A DNA stretch of 64,000 nt from JACOMS01 sp051252005 (GTDB lineage: Bacteria > Pseudomonadota > Alphaproteobacteria > Caulobacterales > Maricaulaceae): contig JBPOEZ010000003.1 of the NCBI GenBank assembly GCA_051252005.1, positions 1 through 64,000 on the forward strand. Direction: 5' to 3'. The notes beneath the pieces were generated by a model. That model was not told where the DNA came from, did no database searches, and saw nothing but the letters and a program-made list of their open reading frames with translations. A program made the translations under genes and the position numbers. Below are positions 36,710-45,568 of this stretch, piece after piece. How positions within the stretch are numbered: position 1 is the first letter of the stretch; each line of letters begins with the position of its first letter.

Positions 36710-36985
36710 ATGGGAACTTTAGCTATCAGATTACCCGAAGACCAACATGAGCGCTTGCGCACATTGGCAGCCAAGCGCGGGATCAGCCTCAACAAACTCT
36801 TCGAAGAGTTTTCCACCCGCGCAATCACCGATTTTGACACTGAAAACCGTTTCCGCCTTTTGGCCGCAAAAGGGAACCGCAAGCGCGGACTTGAAAGCTT
36901 GAACAAACTTGACGCGCATTTTGCCTCCGGCGACGAAGGACATACACTCCACGAAGCGCCAGAGCCTTTTGAGGGCAAGCCTTAA
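36710..36985 (+). CDS. Ribbon-helix-helix antitoxin-like protein (orphan)
   Basis: A 91-residue protein. Residues 3-45 (TLAIRLPEDQHERLRTLAAKRGISLNKLFEEF) match a CopG/Arc or HicB-type ribbon-helix-helix DNA-binding domain; the acidic C-terminal tail could bind a toxin. AAGAAGAAG lies before the ATG. No toxin gene (PIN, RelE or HicA type) is seen on either side; the downstream stretch is repetitive DNA. Either an orphan antitoxin or a free-standing repressor. Confidence 0.7.
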   Translation: MGTLAIRLPEDQHERLRTLAAKRGISLNKLFEEFSTRAITDFDTENRFRLLAAKGNRKRGLESLNKLDAHFASGDEGHTLHEAPEPFEGKP

Positions 36986-37119
36986 CCCTCCCCTCGCTCA
37001 TCCCGTTGGGAAACGGGATCTAGGCTTCTTTCATAGCGATGCCTATTGTTGTTAAATCGCGCGCCATGACTTCGGGGTCCCGCATCTGCGCTACGCTCCT
37101 TGCGGGATGACAGGTATTG

Positions 37120-37172
37120 TTTTGGTCAACGTTCCTCAAATTGTCATCCCGCGCCTGACGCGGGATATCGCG
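37120..37172. repeat. 53-base direct repeat, copy 1
   Basis: Begins TTTTGGTCAACG and ends with a palindromic part GTCATCCCGCG...CGCGGGAT...CGCG. It differs from copy 2 at only a few positions. The palindromic part matches the element inside the rnfD-like gene. Confidence 0.75.
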
Positions 37173-37240
37173 TGTTTTGGTGCATTATTTCGGCGGGCTC
37201 CCGCATCTGCACTACGCCACTGCCGTGGCCTTTTCCGGCT

Positions 37241-37265
37241 ATATTCGATCCGCCGGATCGAATAT
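37241..37265. repeat. Perfect palindrome with 11-base arms
   Basis: ATATTCGATCC and GGATCGAATAT are exact reverse complements around GCC. The GATCC-N3-GGATC core also occurs in the stem-loop after lepA. It lies between the two 53-base direct repeats. Confidence 0.65.
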
Positions 37266-37308
37266 TTGCAAACAACCGCCTTCAAAGCATGCGAGACGGC
37301 GAGGTTTA

Positions 37309-37361
37309 TTTTGGTCAACGCTCCCCAAATTGTCATCCCGCGCTTGACGCGGGATCTCGCG
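37309..37361. repeat. 53-base direct repeat, copy 2
   Basis: Same sequence as the copy starting at 37120, with small differences (CTCCCC for TTCCTC, CTTGACG for CCTGACG, GATCTC for GATATC). About 190 bases separate the two starts. Confidence 0.75.
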
Positions 37362-37460
37362 AACTCGGGTACGGTGTAACGGCTAGTTACTGCATGTAGT
37401 TTTTAGCCACTCTCGGGATTAATCCTACATCCCTAGGATGCCTCCCCCCATTAAAAACAA

Positions 37461-37489
37461 CGACTTACAATAAAAACACGCCATATAAT
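37461..37489 (+). promoter_or_regulatory. Candidate promoter of the 272-residue hypothetical gene
   Basis: A consensus -10 box TATAAT lies at 37484-37489, with a weak -35 candidate (around CGACTT, 17 bases upstream). The 5' leader then contains CCCC-TTATCA-GGGG, a short hairpin. Suggestive only. Confidence 0.3.
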
Positions 37490-37522
37490 CCTCGCGCCCC
37501 TTATCAGGGGTATGTTTTTATC

Positions 37523-38341
37523 ATGACTTATCTTGATCACACCCCAGAGCAGAGCCTTGCGCGCCCAGATACAGAGATATTGCCGCCGTTAAAGGCGCCC
37601 TCCCTTGCTGGGGTGCTCGTACTGCGGGCCATGATACCGTGTTTGATGACCTGGCTACGCGCCCATATAGGGCAGCGCGGCGCGAAGGGGATTGCGCGTA
37701 ATGTGCAAGTGAGCCTGCGCCGTCTTCATAAGAAAGAGAAAGCGGCTATGGCCGCCGTGATCAAAAAGGCGCTTCGCAGTTCTTCGGAGTGGCGGGCGCG
37801 GGTGTTCGAAGATTTGGGCGGACTGCCCGCCTTGGCTCGGTGGGAGGCGCGTTTGCTGCGCGCCCATACGCCGCCGCCCGAAGACGATTATAGCTGGCTC
37901 GACGATGACCCTGCTGATTGGCCCATGATAGAGGCGGCAGCGCCTCGCAAACCCATTTCCCCATCCGCTCAGGCGCGAGACAATAAAGGCCCGCGCCTTG
38001 ACCGAGACGGCCTGTTTAAGTGGGCAGCGATTCCGCAGGGCAAACATGAACGCAGCGCCCGAGAGCCAAGTCCCTATGAAGGCAGGTGCGCCGAGCGCGC
38101 TGACCACTTTTTAAATGCGCGCCGCGCACATCGAAGTTTCACTAACCCGTGGCCCATTGAAGTCAGCCCTAGTGACCTATTAGATCCGTTTGAGCCCGAA
38201 GAGATTATTATACTCACGCAAACGCCCGCTGCGCTCTGGGACGCTCACATGCTCGAACCCGAAAAATGGCAAAGCGAGATGACGGTAATTGGCCACCGCA
38301 TATGGCCAGAAACCCGGCCCGCATGCCTAGTCCCGAGCTAG
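37523..38341 (+). CDS. Hypothetical protein, 272 residues
   Basis: Not recognised. A soluble, Arg- and Pro-rich protein. The N-terminal half is basic and helical (RGAKGIARNVQVSLRRLHKK, ALRSSSEWRARVFEDLGGL). The middle has DDYSWLDDDPADWP, and the end carries acidic DPFEPEEIIILTQTPAALWD. Codon use fits the neighbours. The start has only a weak ribosome binding site (GGGG). Confidence 0.6.
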   Translation: MTYLDHTPEQSLARPDTEILPPLKAPSLAGVLVLRAMIPCLMTWLRAHIGQRGAKGIARNVQVSLRRLHKKEKAAMAAVIKKALRSSSEWRARVFEDLGGLPALARWEARLLRAHTPPPEDDYSWLDDDPADWPMIEAAAPRKPISPSAQARDNKGPRLDRDGLFKWAAIPQGKHERSAREPSPYEGRCAERADHFLNARRAHRSFTNPWPIEVSPSDLLDPFEPEEIIILTQTPAALWDAHMLEPEKWQSEMTVIGHRIWPETRPACLVPS

Positions 38342-38393
38342 ATATAAAGCCCTCACCTACCCCATAACCCCAATCAACCTTACCGTCTTCTAG

Positions 38394-38436
38394 CCTTACA
38401 AAGCTTGGAGCGGGCAATCCCGCTTGGACTGTAAGG
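38394..38436. repeat. Long imperfect hairpin between two plus-strand genes
   Basis: CCTTACA (38394-38400) pairs with TGTAAGG (38430-38436), and inside GCGGG (38410-38414) pairs with CCCGC (38419-38423) around CAAT. There is no T-run. It may end the upstream transcript or be a dispersed element. Confidence 0.35.
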
Positions 38437-38581
38437 GCGCTATCGCAGGCTTGGGCCCGCAGGGAGCCGTCATTCCGTTTTTCCGTCTTCCTGCTCGGCC
38501 AAACTGAAGTCTTGGTTAATTAAATTCTAAGAGTTTTTATCTATTATAGCATTTTTTTGACAGTCTATTTTGAGGATTTTA

Positions 38582-40639
38582 ATGGCTCCCCTACCTCTAC
38601 AGAACAGTTCGGTATCTGACGGCGATAATACCCTAGAGCAATTACTGGAAACGTTGCCGATCGCCGTGATAGCCTTCAAAGGCGGAGTTTTACTGTCTGC
38701 AAACAAATCTTTCCATAGATATGTTGGCCATCAAGTTGCCCGGAATTTGAAGCCTGGCTATAAGCTTTACGATTATGTTGATAATACCTATGAAGTGAAT
38801 GCGGGTATCAAGTCGGATAATAGTGTTGTCGACAATAAACTCACTGACGAGCTGCATAAAACCGACAGAGAGGCGTGGGTCAAAGAGCGCCTGAAAATTT
38901 ATCAGACAGACAGCACTTTTGACGAATATGATGACGAAGCGGGATGGTGGCGCAACATCCACAAATATTACCCCGAAGATGACACCTATATCGGTATTCG
39001 CATTGAAATTAATGAACTGAAAAAGGCTCAAGAAGAAGCCGTTGTGGCGTCTCAAGCTAAATCCTCCTTTCTGGCCAATATGAGCCACGAGATTAGAACG
39101 CCAATGAATGGCGTCATCGGCATGTCGCAAGTCTTAAAGGGTATGAATTTAACCACGGATCAGACCGAGTGCGTCGATATCATTCTACGGTCCGGCGAAG
39201 CCTTGCTCACCATTATCAACGATATCCTCGACTTCTCTAAAATCGAAGCGGGAAAACTTCAAATGGAAGCCCTGCCTTTTGATCTGGAAGACGCCGCGGA
39301 AGATGTCATTGCCTTATTGGCCAGTTCGGCGACCGACAAGGGTCTGGAACTTATTCTGGATTATTCTAATGATGGGGAACATCTTTTTGTCGGCGACGTG
39401 GGCCGCGTTCGGCAGGTTTTGATGAATTTGGTTGGCAATGCGATTAAATTCACAAGCAACGGGTTTGTGATATTAAGTATCCGTATCACCGAAAATAACG
39501 GCCTTTTGGATGTTCATATCTCTGTCAAAGATACAGGCATAGGTATATCGGCTTCGGCTTTGGAGCGCATTTTTGATGAGTTTTCCCAAGCCGATAATTC
39601 AACAACGCGGATATTTGGCGGCACAGGCCTGGGCCTCTCTATTACAAAAGGGCTCATAGCCGGAATGGGCGGAAGCATATCGGCGGAATCCGAACAAGAC
39701 GTGGGCACAACCATCACCGTTCGGCTTAATTCATCGGCAACTGAAAAAAAGAAAAGCAACGCATCCGAGGGCCCCAACAAGACCCTAATAGGGTCATATC
39801 CCGAAGTACGGATGCTCATTGTTGATGACTGTTTGGAAAACCTGATTGTTCTTGAGCGGCTTGTCAAAGCTTTTGATATTGTGCCAGATAAGGCGGCTTC
39901 TGCGCAGGAAGCCGTCCGGAAAATAAAAGAAAAAAATGCTCAGAATAGTCAATATGACATCATGATTACCGACTTCCAAATGCCGAAAATCGATGGTTAT
40001 AATCTTGTGCGGGCCATACGGAAAACTCCGAAACTCAATGATATGGAGATATTGATTCTATCTTCTGTGGATTGCGATTCACTGAAACAAAAGTTTTCAG
40101 CCTTCAAGAATTGCCTCTATCATCAAAAGCCTGTTCGCATGTCAGTATTACGCCAATCCATCCAGACTGTTCTGGAGCGCCAAACAGTTTCTGAAGAGGC
40201 TCCTGTTCATCATTTGCATAATGTTGAAAAACCTGCGGCAGGGGCGAAACGCATACTGGTTGCGGAAGATGATGCCACCAACCAAATTGTGATTAAACGG
40301 ATGCTGAAGCCATTGGGATATGATCTGGATACGGTCGAAAATGGTAAATTGGCATGCCAATTACATATGGAGCGGAAATATGACCTTATCCTTATGGATA
40401 TTTCAATGCCCGTCATGGATGGCGTAACGGCTCTTGGGCACATAAGAGCGTCTGAACGAGGCGCAGAACAGACGCCTATCGTTGCTATAACCGCCCATGC
40501 TTTAAAGGGCGAAAAGGAAGAGTTCATTGAGGCAGGGTTTGATGACTATTTATCTAAACCTGTCTCCGAAGACCAGCTGCGTGAAATGGTACAGAATTGG
40601 CTAGGTGACCAGACAAACACGATGAAACGGGCCGTGTAA
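38582..40639 (+). CDS. Soluble hybrid sensor histidine kinase with two receiver domains
   Basis: A 685-residue protein without membrane segments. Order: PAS-like N-terminus (about residues 15-140, TLEQLLETLPIAVIAF); HisKA with the phospho-acceptor His in MSHEIRTPMNG; HATPase (N box NLVGNAIKFTSNG, G boxes DTGIG and GGTGLGLSI); receiver 1 (RMLIVDD, phospho-Asp in ITDFQMP, Lys in HQKPV); receiver 2 (RILVAEDD, LMDISMP, LSKPV). Both receivers look intact. There is no Hpt domain or output regulator next to it, so the phosphorelay partner is elsewhere. ATG at 38582 follows GAGG. Confidence 0.94.
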   Translation: MAPLPLQNSSVSDGDNTLEQLLETLPIAVIAFKGGVLLSANKSFHRYVGHQVARNLKPGYKLYDYVDNTYEVNAGIKSDNSVVDNKLTDELHKTDREAWVKERLKIYQTDSTFDEYDDEAGWWRNIHKYYPEDDTYIGIRIEINELKKAQEEAVVASQAKSSFLANMSHEIRTPMNGVIGMSQVLKGMNLTTDQTECVDIILRSGEALLTIINDILDFSKIEAGKLQMEALPFDLEDAAEDVIALLASSATDKGLELILDYSNDGEHLFVGDVGRVRQVLMNLVGNAIKFTSNGFVILSIRITENNGLLDVHISVKDTGIGISASALERIFDEFSQADNSTTRIFGGTGLGLSITKGLIAGMGGSISAESEQDVGTTITVRLNSSATEKKKSNASEGPNKTLIGSYPEVRMLIVDDCLENLIVLERLVKAFDIVPDKAASAQEAVRKIKEKNAQNSQYDIMITDFQMPKIDGYNLVRAIRKTPKLNDMEILILSSVDCDSLKQKFSAFKNCLYHQKPVRMSVLRQSIQTVLERQTVSEEAPVHHLHNVEKPAAGAKRILVAEDDATNQIVIKRMLKPLGYDLDTVENGKLACQLHMERKYDLILMDISMPVMDGVTALGHIRASERGAEQTPIVAITAHALKGEKEEFIEAGFDDYLSKPVSEDQLREMVQNWLGDQTNTMKRAV

Positions 40640-40788
40640 CCACACAAAAAATCTAGAAATTCCCAGCAAAAATAGCAGGGAGTTTTCACTTGGAAACGGG
40701 GCGGCAGTGTCATTCTCAGGCAAACGCAAGATGAGCTCTGGAACGCCCGCATGTTGAATTTGAAAATGGCAAAGTTGCATAACGGCTA

Positions 40789-41052
40789 TTACCCTGTATT
40801 CCCCGCACGGAAGCCTTTGTCTAATGGCGCGCTATTCACGATGTAAATATCATCAAGCAACCCTTGATCGTTTATTCGAAAAAAATTACAATTTTTCATC
40901 ACAGTCACGGCATCGGCGGCATCGGCCGCGCCGAATTCAGGAAACTCCAGGACCGCTTCTTTGTCCGTAACACCTGTCTATTGAAGGGATTTAGCATTCT
41001 CTTTACGGGCCAATTTTTTAATCCATGGTTCGAGGTTGACCATATCGGCCAT
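40789..41052 (-). pseudogene. Apparent gene remnant with in-frame TAG
   Basis: Reading from ATG 41052 gives a plausible protein of 87 codons broken once by TAG at 40978-40980 (codon 25) and ending in TAA at 40789. Both sides read like one protein: MADMVNLEPWIKKLARKEN before the stop, and DKEAVLEFPEFGAADAADAV then DDIYIVNSAPLDKGFRAGNTG after it. No family is recognised. It could instead be chance; it lies in a 487-base stretch otherwise free of genes. Confidence 0.35.
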
Positions 41053-41126
41053 GCAGCTTTTAGCACTTTTGACTAAAGGCTAAGCCCCAAGGGTATTAAC
41101 CTCAAAAAAGGTCCATCGGTCACATC

Positions 41127-42182
41127 TCAAATTATGCCCGCACCGCCAAGTTTTGAAATTACATCGTCTTGGCGTTTCTTATAAAAATCCTTCGATGGCG
41201 CAGACTTACCATCGCCAAGACTACCGCTTCGGTGCATATCCAATTTAGAGTATTCACGCGCATATAATTCCATGGGCTGACGAGCCAGCATATTATCCAT
41301 GCCATTTCTATTACGGCGATACCGCAACGAGGCAATATCGATATCGGCACAAGCCGTAATGCTCTCTCCGCCCGGGGTTTCGCAGAGGATAATACCTCGA
41401 TCATCCACAATTTGGCTGCGCGCATCGGTACTATAAGCTGGAAGCCCTGTTCCCGTGATCCCTGAACTGTTCGCCGATACAATGTAGCACTGGTTCTCTT
41501 GCGCACGGGCAAGTTTGGCGACATTTTTATACGTCATCAATGTACTCGAAGCCTCTGACGTTGGGTGAAGTATAACTTCTGCGCCGCGAGCGGCAAGAAT
41601 ACGGCTAATCTCTGGGTAGCGGATTTCTTCGCTAGCCAAGGCTGCTAAACGGCCTAATGGCGTATCAATGACTGGGAACAAATCGTCTTCGGAGTAATAC
41701 TTGAGATATTCGTCCCAGACATCATAGGGCGACGGCGCGTACATAGATATTAGCCGACGATAACGTAAAACTACATCTCCCGAGGGGGCGATGATGAAGC
41801 TCGCCTGAAAGTAGAGGTCAGGGAAATGAGGGTCCGTTTCGTATGCATTTCCAGCTAAATACATTCCAGTAAGAGAAGCAACTTTACCTAGCGCGTCATA
41901 TTCTGGCCCATCAATATCAATGGCTGCTTTTCCCTTCCATTCACTCGCGCTTTCGCCAGCTGGAAAGCCCGTTAAAAAATACTCGGGAAGGCAAACCAGT
42001 TTCAGATCCGATCCATGAAATGCCTTAGCCGACATGATCTGGCTTTTTATTCGCGCTATCGATCCCATCATAATGAGCCGTGATTCTTCACGGGATGCAC
42101 AGCGGTTAACCGCCTTACATTCAGTTTGCAGAGCAAGCGCTTTATAGATTTTCGGTATCTTAACAGTAGAATTTTTAGACAT
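41127..42182 (-). CDS. Nitrilase-fold carbon-nitrogen hydrolase with altered active site
   Basis: A 351-residue nitrilase-superfamily protein. The Glu region is present (VCLPEYFLTGFPAGE). The catalytic Cys position reads A-S-E-E-I-R-Y-P-E, so Cys is Ser (S184), and the catalytic Lys region reads RYRRL (R142-R143) with no Lys. Thus the usual Cys-Glu-Lys triad appears lost. From memory, related actinobacterial proteins share A-S-E-E, so this may mark a subfamily rather than decay. It is divergent from the aldehyde dehydrogenase and heads the catabolic cluster. It may be a non-canonical amidase or a binding protein. Confidence 0.85.
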   Translation of the reverse strand: MSKNSTVKIPKIYKALALQTECKAVNRCASREESRLIMMGSIARIKSQIMSAKAFHGSDLKLVCLPEYFLTGFPAGESASEWKGKAAIDIDGPEYDALGKVASLTGMYLAGNAYETDPHFPDLYFQASFIIAPSGDVVLRYRRLISMYAPSPYDVWDEYLKYYSEDDLFPVIDTPLGRLAALASEEIRYPEISRILAARGAEVILHPTSEASSTLMTYKNVAKLARAQENQCYIVSANSSGITGTGLPAYSTDARSQIVDDRGIILCETPGGESITACADIDIASLRYRRNRNGMDNMLARQPMELYAREYSKLDMHRSGSLGDGKSAPSKDFYKKRQDDVISKLGGAGII

Positions 42183-42279
42183 GCTTCCCCATAGGCTCTT
42201 CTAGATGTAGTGAATTGACCTAAGTCATATTTATGACGCGGCTTTCCCATTAGAGCAAGATCATATGAAAGGTGCGGTT

Positions 42280-43698
42280 ATGAATGAAACAATGGGGGTT
42301 AAAAACCCACGCACAGGCGAAGTAGATTACTTTATCACACCTGCCAGCGAAACTGAGATTGCAGAACTGGCGACAACAGCCCGTTTTGCTCAAGCAAGTT
42401 GGCAAGCACAAGGCCTTGAAGCCCGGTGCAAAGCGTTGTTGGGTTTCGCCGACGCACTCGAAGCTGATGCTAAAAAAATACAAAATGCGGCCTCCATTGA
42501 TACAGGCCGTAAACGCTTAGCCGAAATGGAGGTCTTGGGTGTCATCGGAAATATTCGTGCTTGGGCGGCCCTAGCGCCGACATTAGTACAGACTCCCGAA
42601 TGGCAACAAGGCCGTGCTAAACCCAATTTCAAACATAAAAATGAATATGTGCCCTATGCGCTTGTCGGAGTGATCAGCCCCTGGAACTTCCCAATGACGT
42701 TGTCATTTATTGATGCGATCCCTGCCCTATTGGCTGGCGCTTGCGTTATCATTAAACCTAGCGAAGTCACTCCTCGTTTCGCCGATAGTCTCGGTCCTGT
42801 GATAGAGAAAGCGGGCATGAAAGACATCTTGACCTTCATACAGGGCGACGGAAAAATCGGTGCGAATTTGATCGGCCATGTTGACTGTATCTGTTTCACC
42901 GGATCAGTTGCTACGGGGAAAAAAGTCGCTGTCAAAGCCGCAGAAAACCTCATCCCTGCCAATCTCGAACTGGGAGGAAAAGATCCACTGATCATAACAG
43001 AAGACGCAGACATAGACGCAGCGGCAACGTTAGCCTTGCGCTCCAGTGTTCTCTCAACAGGCCAAGCCTGCCAATCCATAGAGCGCGTATATGTGCCTCG
43101 AGCGATCTATTCAGCATTCGTCGAGATGCTGGCGGATAAAGCCAAAGCCGTCGAGCTCAATTATCCAGATATCTCTAAAGGCCACATAGGGCCCTTCATT
43201 TTCGACAAACAGGCAGCAATCGTCGCGGCTCAAATTGACGATGCCAAAGCCAAAGGTGCACGCGTACTAACGGGCGGCACAATTTTACGTCACGGCGGCG
43301 GGCATTGGCTAGAGCCGACCGTGATCGCAGGCGCTACCCACGACATGGACGTAATGATGTCGGAAACCTTTGGGCCCGTCATACCAGTCATGGCCTATGA
43401 CAGCATCGAACAGGTTATAGAGCTTGCGAATGATACAGAATACGGGCTTTCTGGCGGCGTTTTTGCACAATCTATTGAAGATGCCAAAATCATTGGTGAC
43501 CATATCAACGCCGGAGCGATCAGCCTTATGGATGCTGCTTTGACTGGGCAATATTTTGAGGCTGGAAAACAAAGTTTCAAACATTCAGGGCTTGGCCCCT
43601 CGCGAATGGGCGCCAATGGCTTCATGCGGTTCTTCCGCCAAAAAGCCTACATCGCCAACACAGTTTCTCCGCTCACAATCGAGGACTTTAAAGAATAA
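42280..43698 (+). CDS. Aldehyde dehydrogenase
   Basis: A 472-residue NAD(P)-dependent aldehyde dehydrogenase. The active-site Asn is in SPWNFPM, the Glu in LELGGKDP and the Cys in STGQACQS. The ATG at 42280 is preferred because AAGGTG lies upstream; a second ATG at 42265 adds five residues. Its stop overlaps the next start (TAATG), so it is coupled to the enoyl-CoA hydratase. It would oxidise an aldehyde intermediate to an acid in the cluster's pathway; substrate unknown. Confidence 0.94.
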   Translation: MNETMGVKNPRTGEVDYFITPASETEIAELATTARFAQASWQAQGLEARCKALLGFADALEADAKKIQNAASIDTGRKRLAEMEVLGVIGNIRAWAALAPTLVQTPEWQQGRAKPNFKHKNEYVPYALVGVISPWNFPMTLSFIDAIPALLAGACVIIKPSEVTPRFADSLGPVIEKAGMKDILTFIQGDGKIGANLIGHVDCICFTGSVATGKKVAVKAAENLIPANLELGGKDPLIITEDADIDAAATLALRSSVLSTGQACQSIERVYVPRAIYSAFVEMLADKAKAVELNYPDISKGHIGPFIFDKQAAIVAAQIDDAKAKGARVLTGGTILRHGGGHWLEPTVIAGATHDMDVMMSETFGPVIPVMAYDSIEQVIELANDTEYGLSGGVFAQSIEDAKIIGDHINAGAISLMDAALTGQYFEAGKQSFKHSGLGPSRMGANGFMRFFRQKAYIANTVSPLTIEDFKE

Positions 43699-44468
43699 TG
43701 TCTGGCATCAAATTTCAAATGATCACCAAGCAAATTGGCCGCATTACACTTAATCAAGAGGCAAAACGCAATGCATTGTCGGCGCAAATGTGGGCCGACC
43801 TTGAAAACGCCATTGAGGTCGCCGCGACTGATGAAAATATGAAAGTCCTTATCGTCACAGGCGCTGGCGATCATTTCGCAGCAGGCGCGGATATCAGCGA
43901 GTTCGAATCGCTTTACGCAACGGCTGCAACGTCAGCAAGTATTTCGGCCCGTATATCAGGAGCGATGAACGCGCTTGCTAATTTCCCAAAACCCACGATC
44001 GCCAAAATTCGCGGCGCTTGCGTCGGAGGAGGTTGCGGCATCGCATTGGCCTGCGACATTCGAATGGCTGACGAAACGTCAAAATTTGCAATTACGCCTG
44101 GAAAACTTGGATTAGTTTATCCATTCTCGGACATTAAACGCCTCATTCAGGCTGTAGGCCTCAGCTACGCAAAAGACATTTTATTTTCCGCTCGATTAGT
44201 ACAAGCCGAAGAGGCTATATCCATTGGCCTTATCAACCGCCTCGTTGACAAATGTGAACTTGATCAAGTTGTCAAAGACTACGCTTCATCAATTTGCGCT
44301 ACATCAGGGCAGTCAAACCTTATGACAAAACAAATGTTCTCGGCCTATGAAGCCGGCCAATATGGCGAAACGGAAGCTACAATACAGACATTTCTAAGCG
44401 GGTTTACAAGCGATGACTTCAAGGAAGGCTACAACGCATTCTTGGAAAAACGGACGCCAGAATTTTAG
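43698..44468 (+). CDS. Enoyl-CoA hydratase/isomerase family protein
   Basis: A 256-residue crotonase with FAAGADISEFE and RGACVGGGCGIALACDIRMA oxyanion segments. The position of the usual first Glu reads TPGKLGLVYPFSDIKRL, so classical hydratase activity is uncertain. One-base overlap with the aldehyde dehydrogenase; 3' end overlaps the convergent amidase by four bases. Confidence 0.9.
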   Translation: MSGIKFQMITKQIGRITLNQEAKRNALSAQMWADLENAIEVAATDENMKVLIVTGAGDHFAAGADISEFESLYATAATSASISARISGAMNALANFPKPTIAKIRGACVGGGCGIALACDIRMADETSKFAITPGKLGLVYPFSDIKRLIQAVGLSYAKDILFSARLVQAEEAISIGLINRLVDKCELDQVVKDYASSICATSGQSNLMTKQMFSAYEAGQYGETEATIQTFLSGFTSDDFKEGYNAFLEKRTPEF

Positions 44469-45568
44469 GAACAAGGGAGTGACTTAACCGTCGCAACAAG
44501 TTCTGTTTCCCGCCCTCGCGGCCCGACAAGTTGCGCCCCTATCGGTAGGCCTTTCGAGTCTACACCAATAGGGAATTGAATGGCAGGACGATTAGCCAAA
44601 TTGGCAAAGGCCGTAAAATCTGCTTGATTGGCGGGTACCGGCTCACCGAACTTGAACGCTGTTTGTGGGGCCGTCGGCATCAGGATAAAGTCGGGAAATT
44701 TAGCCCTACGGAGTTCACGCAAATGCACATACGCGGCGTCAATCTTTTCTTTTGGGAGATCACGTCCATATTCCAACATGCCACGAAAAAAGTCCGAAAA
44801 ACCCTCAGGGTTTAGCTCGATTTTACCTTTATGAAATTCGTAGCCTTCTACTTCCGAAATAATCAATCCTGCTTTGCGAGACTTAGTAAATGCATAAGGC
44901 GCTAGGTCTGTTGTGCTCCGCTTGCCTAGCGTTTTTATAAACTGGGAAAATTTAGCTTGAACCTCTGGTTGGCATTCAACTTTATTACCCCAATCAAGAA
45001 CCGTAATTTCCCCCACAGTACCGCCCGCGAAAGATTGCCCTGAAATAACTTCAGTGACCGAAACAACATCGTCCAATGTCTTACCATGCGCGCCAACAGT
45101 ATCGAGCGTCGGAGAAAGCGGCATAACGCCTTCAAGCATCTCGGTGCTGTGGCTAGGTTTAAAGCCCCACAACCCGCAATAACTAGACGGAATACGAACG
45201 CTACCCATCGTGTCTGTACCAAGAGCAACGTCTACCTGCCCTGCCGCAACAGCCGCTGCAGACCCGCCGGAAGATCCGCCCGGTGTGTAGCCAGTTTTAA
45301 GAGGATTGAATGTTTTACCGAACCAGGGATTATCTGTTTGCGCGCCCAGAGCGCCCTCTTCCATATTCAAAATGGCCGTAAGGCCGTAACCCGCATTGCG
45401 AAGCCGAAGCGCAACAAGGGCGTCATGGCTGGCAAGAGCCTTAGAATAGGCTTTGATACCGCCATGACAGATCTGTCCCGCAACGGAAATATTGGCTTTG
45501 ACGCCGACAGTGACCCCGTTACCGTCGTAAGGAATAGTCTTTAGAACGGCGTTAATTGTACTCTGCAT
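44465..45568 (-). CDS. Amidase signature family amidohydrolase
   Basis: A 367-residue amidase, somewhat shorter than most (about 450). The Ser-cisSer-Lys triad is visible: Lys in VGVKANI, cis-Ser in PGGSSGGSAAA and nucleophile Ser in GTDTMGSVRIPSS. It hydrolyses a carboxamide, probably an intermediate of this cluster. Last gene of the long minus-strand operon; its ATG directly follows the stop of the PaaK-like gene (TAGATG). Confidence 0.93.
   Translation of the reverse strand: MQSTINAVLKTIPYDGNGVTVGVKANISVAGQICHGGIKAYSKALASHDALVALRLRNAGYGLTAILNMEEGALGAQTDNPWFGKTFNPLKTGYTPGGSSGGSAAAVAAGQVDVALGTDTMGSVRIPSSYCGLWGFKPSHSTEMLEGVMPLSPTLDTVGAHGKTLDDVVSVTEVISGQSFAGGTVGEITVLDWGNKVECQPEVQAKFSQFIKTLGKRSTTDLAPYAFTKSRKAGLIISEVEGYEFHKGKIELNPEGFSDFFRGMLEYGRDLPKEKIDAAYVHLRELRRAKFPDFILMPTAPQTAFKFGEPVPANQADFTAFANLANRPAIQFPIGVDSKGLPIGAQLVGPRGRETELVATVKSLPCS

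Larger units (their letters stand above)
37000..37480. other. Repeat-filled gene-free stretch
   Basis: The 537 bases between the ribbon-helix-helix gene and the next gene hold several palindromic pieces built on ATCCCG...CGGGAT, two near-identical 53-base direct repeats and one perfect palindrome. Open frames here are translations of the repeats (they read S-N-C-H-P-A-x-D-A-G) and are not genes. Confidence 0.6.

Noticed and set aside
37100..37399. Overlapping 90-99 codon frames
   Set aside because: They are translations of the dispersed ATCCCG/CGGGAT repeats.
40864..41076. 70-codon plus-strand frame
   Set aside because: TTG start, no ribosome binding site; the minus strand reads more like protein (listed as a remnant).
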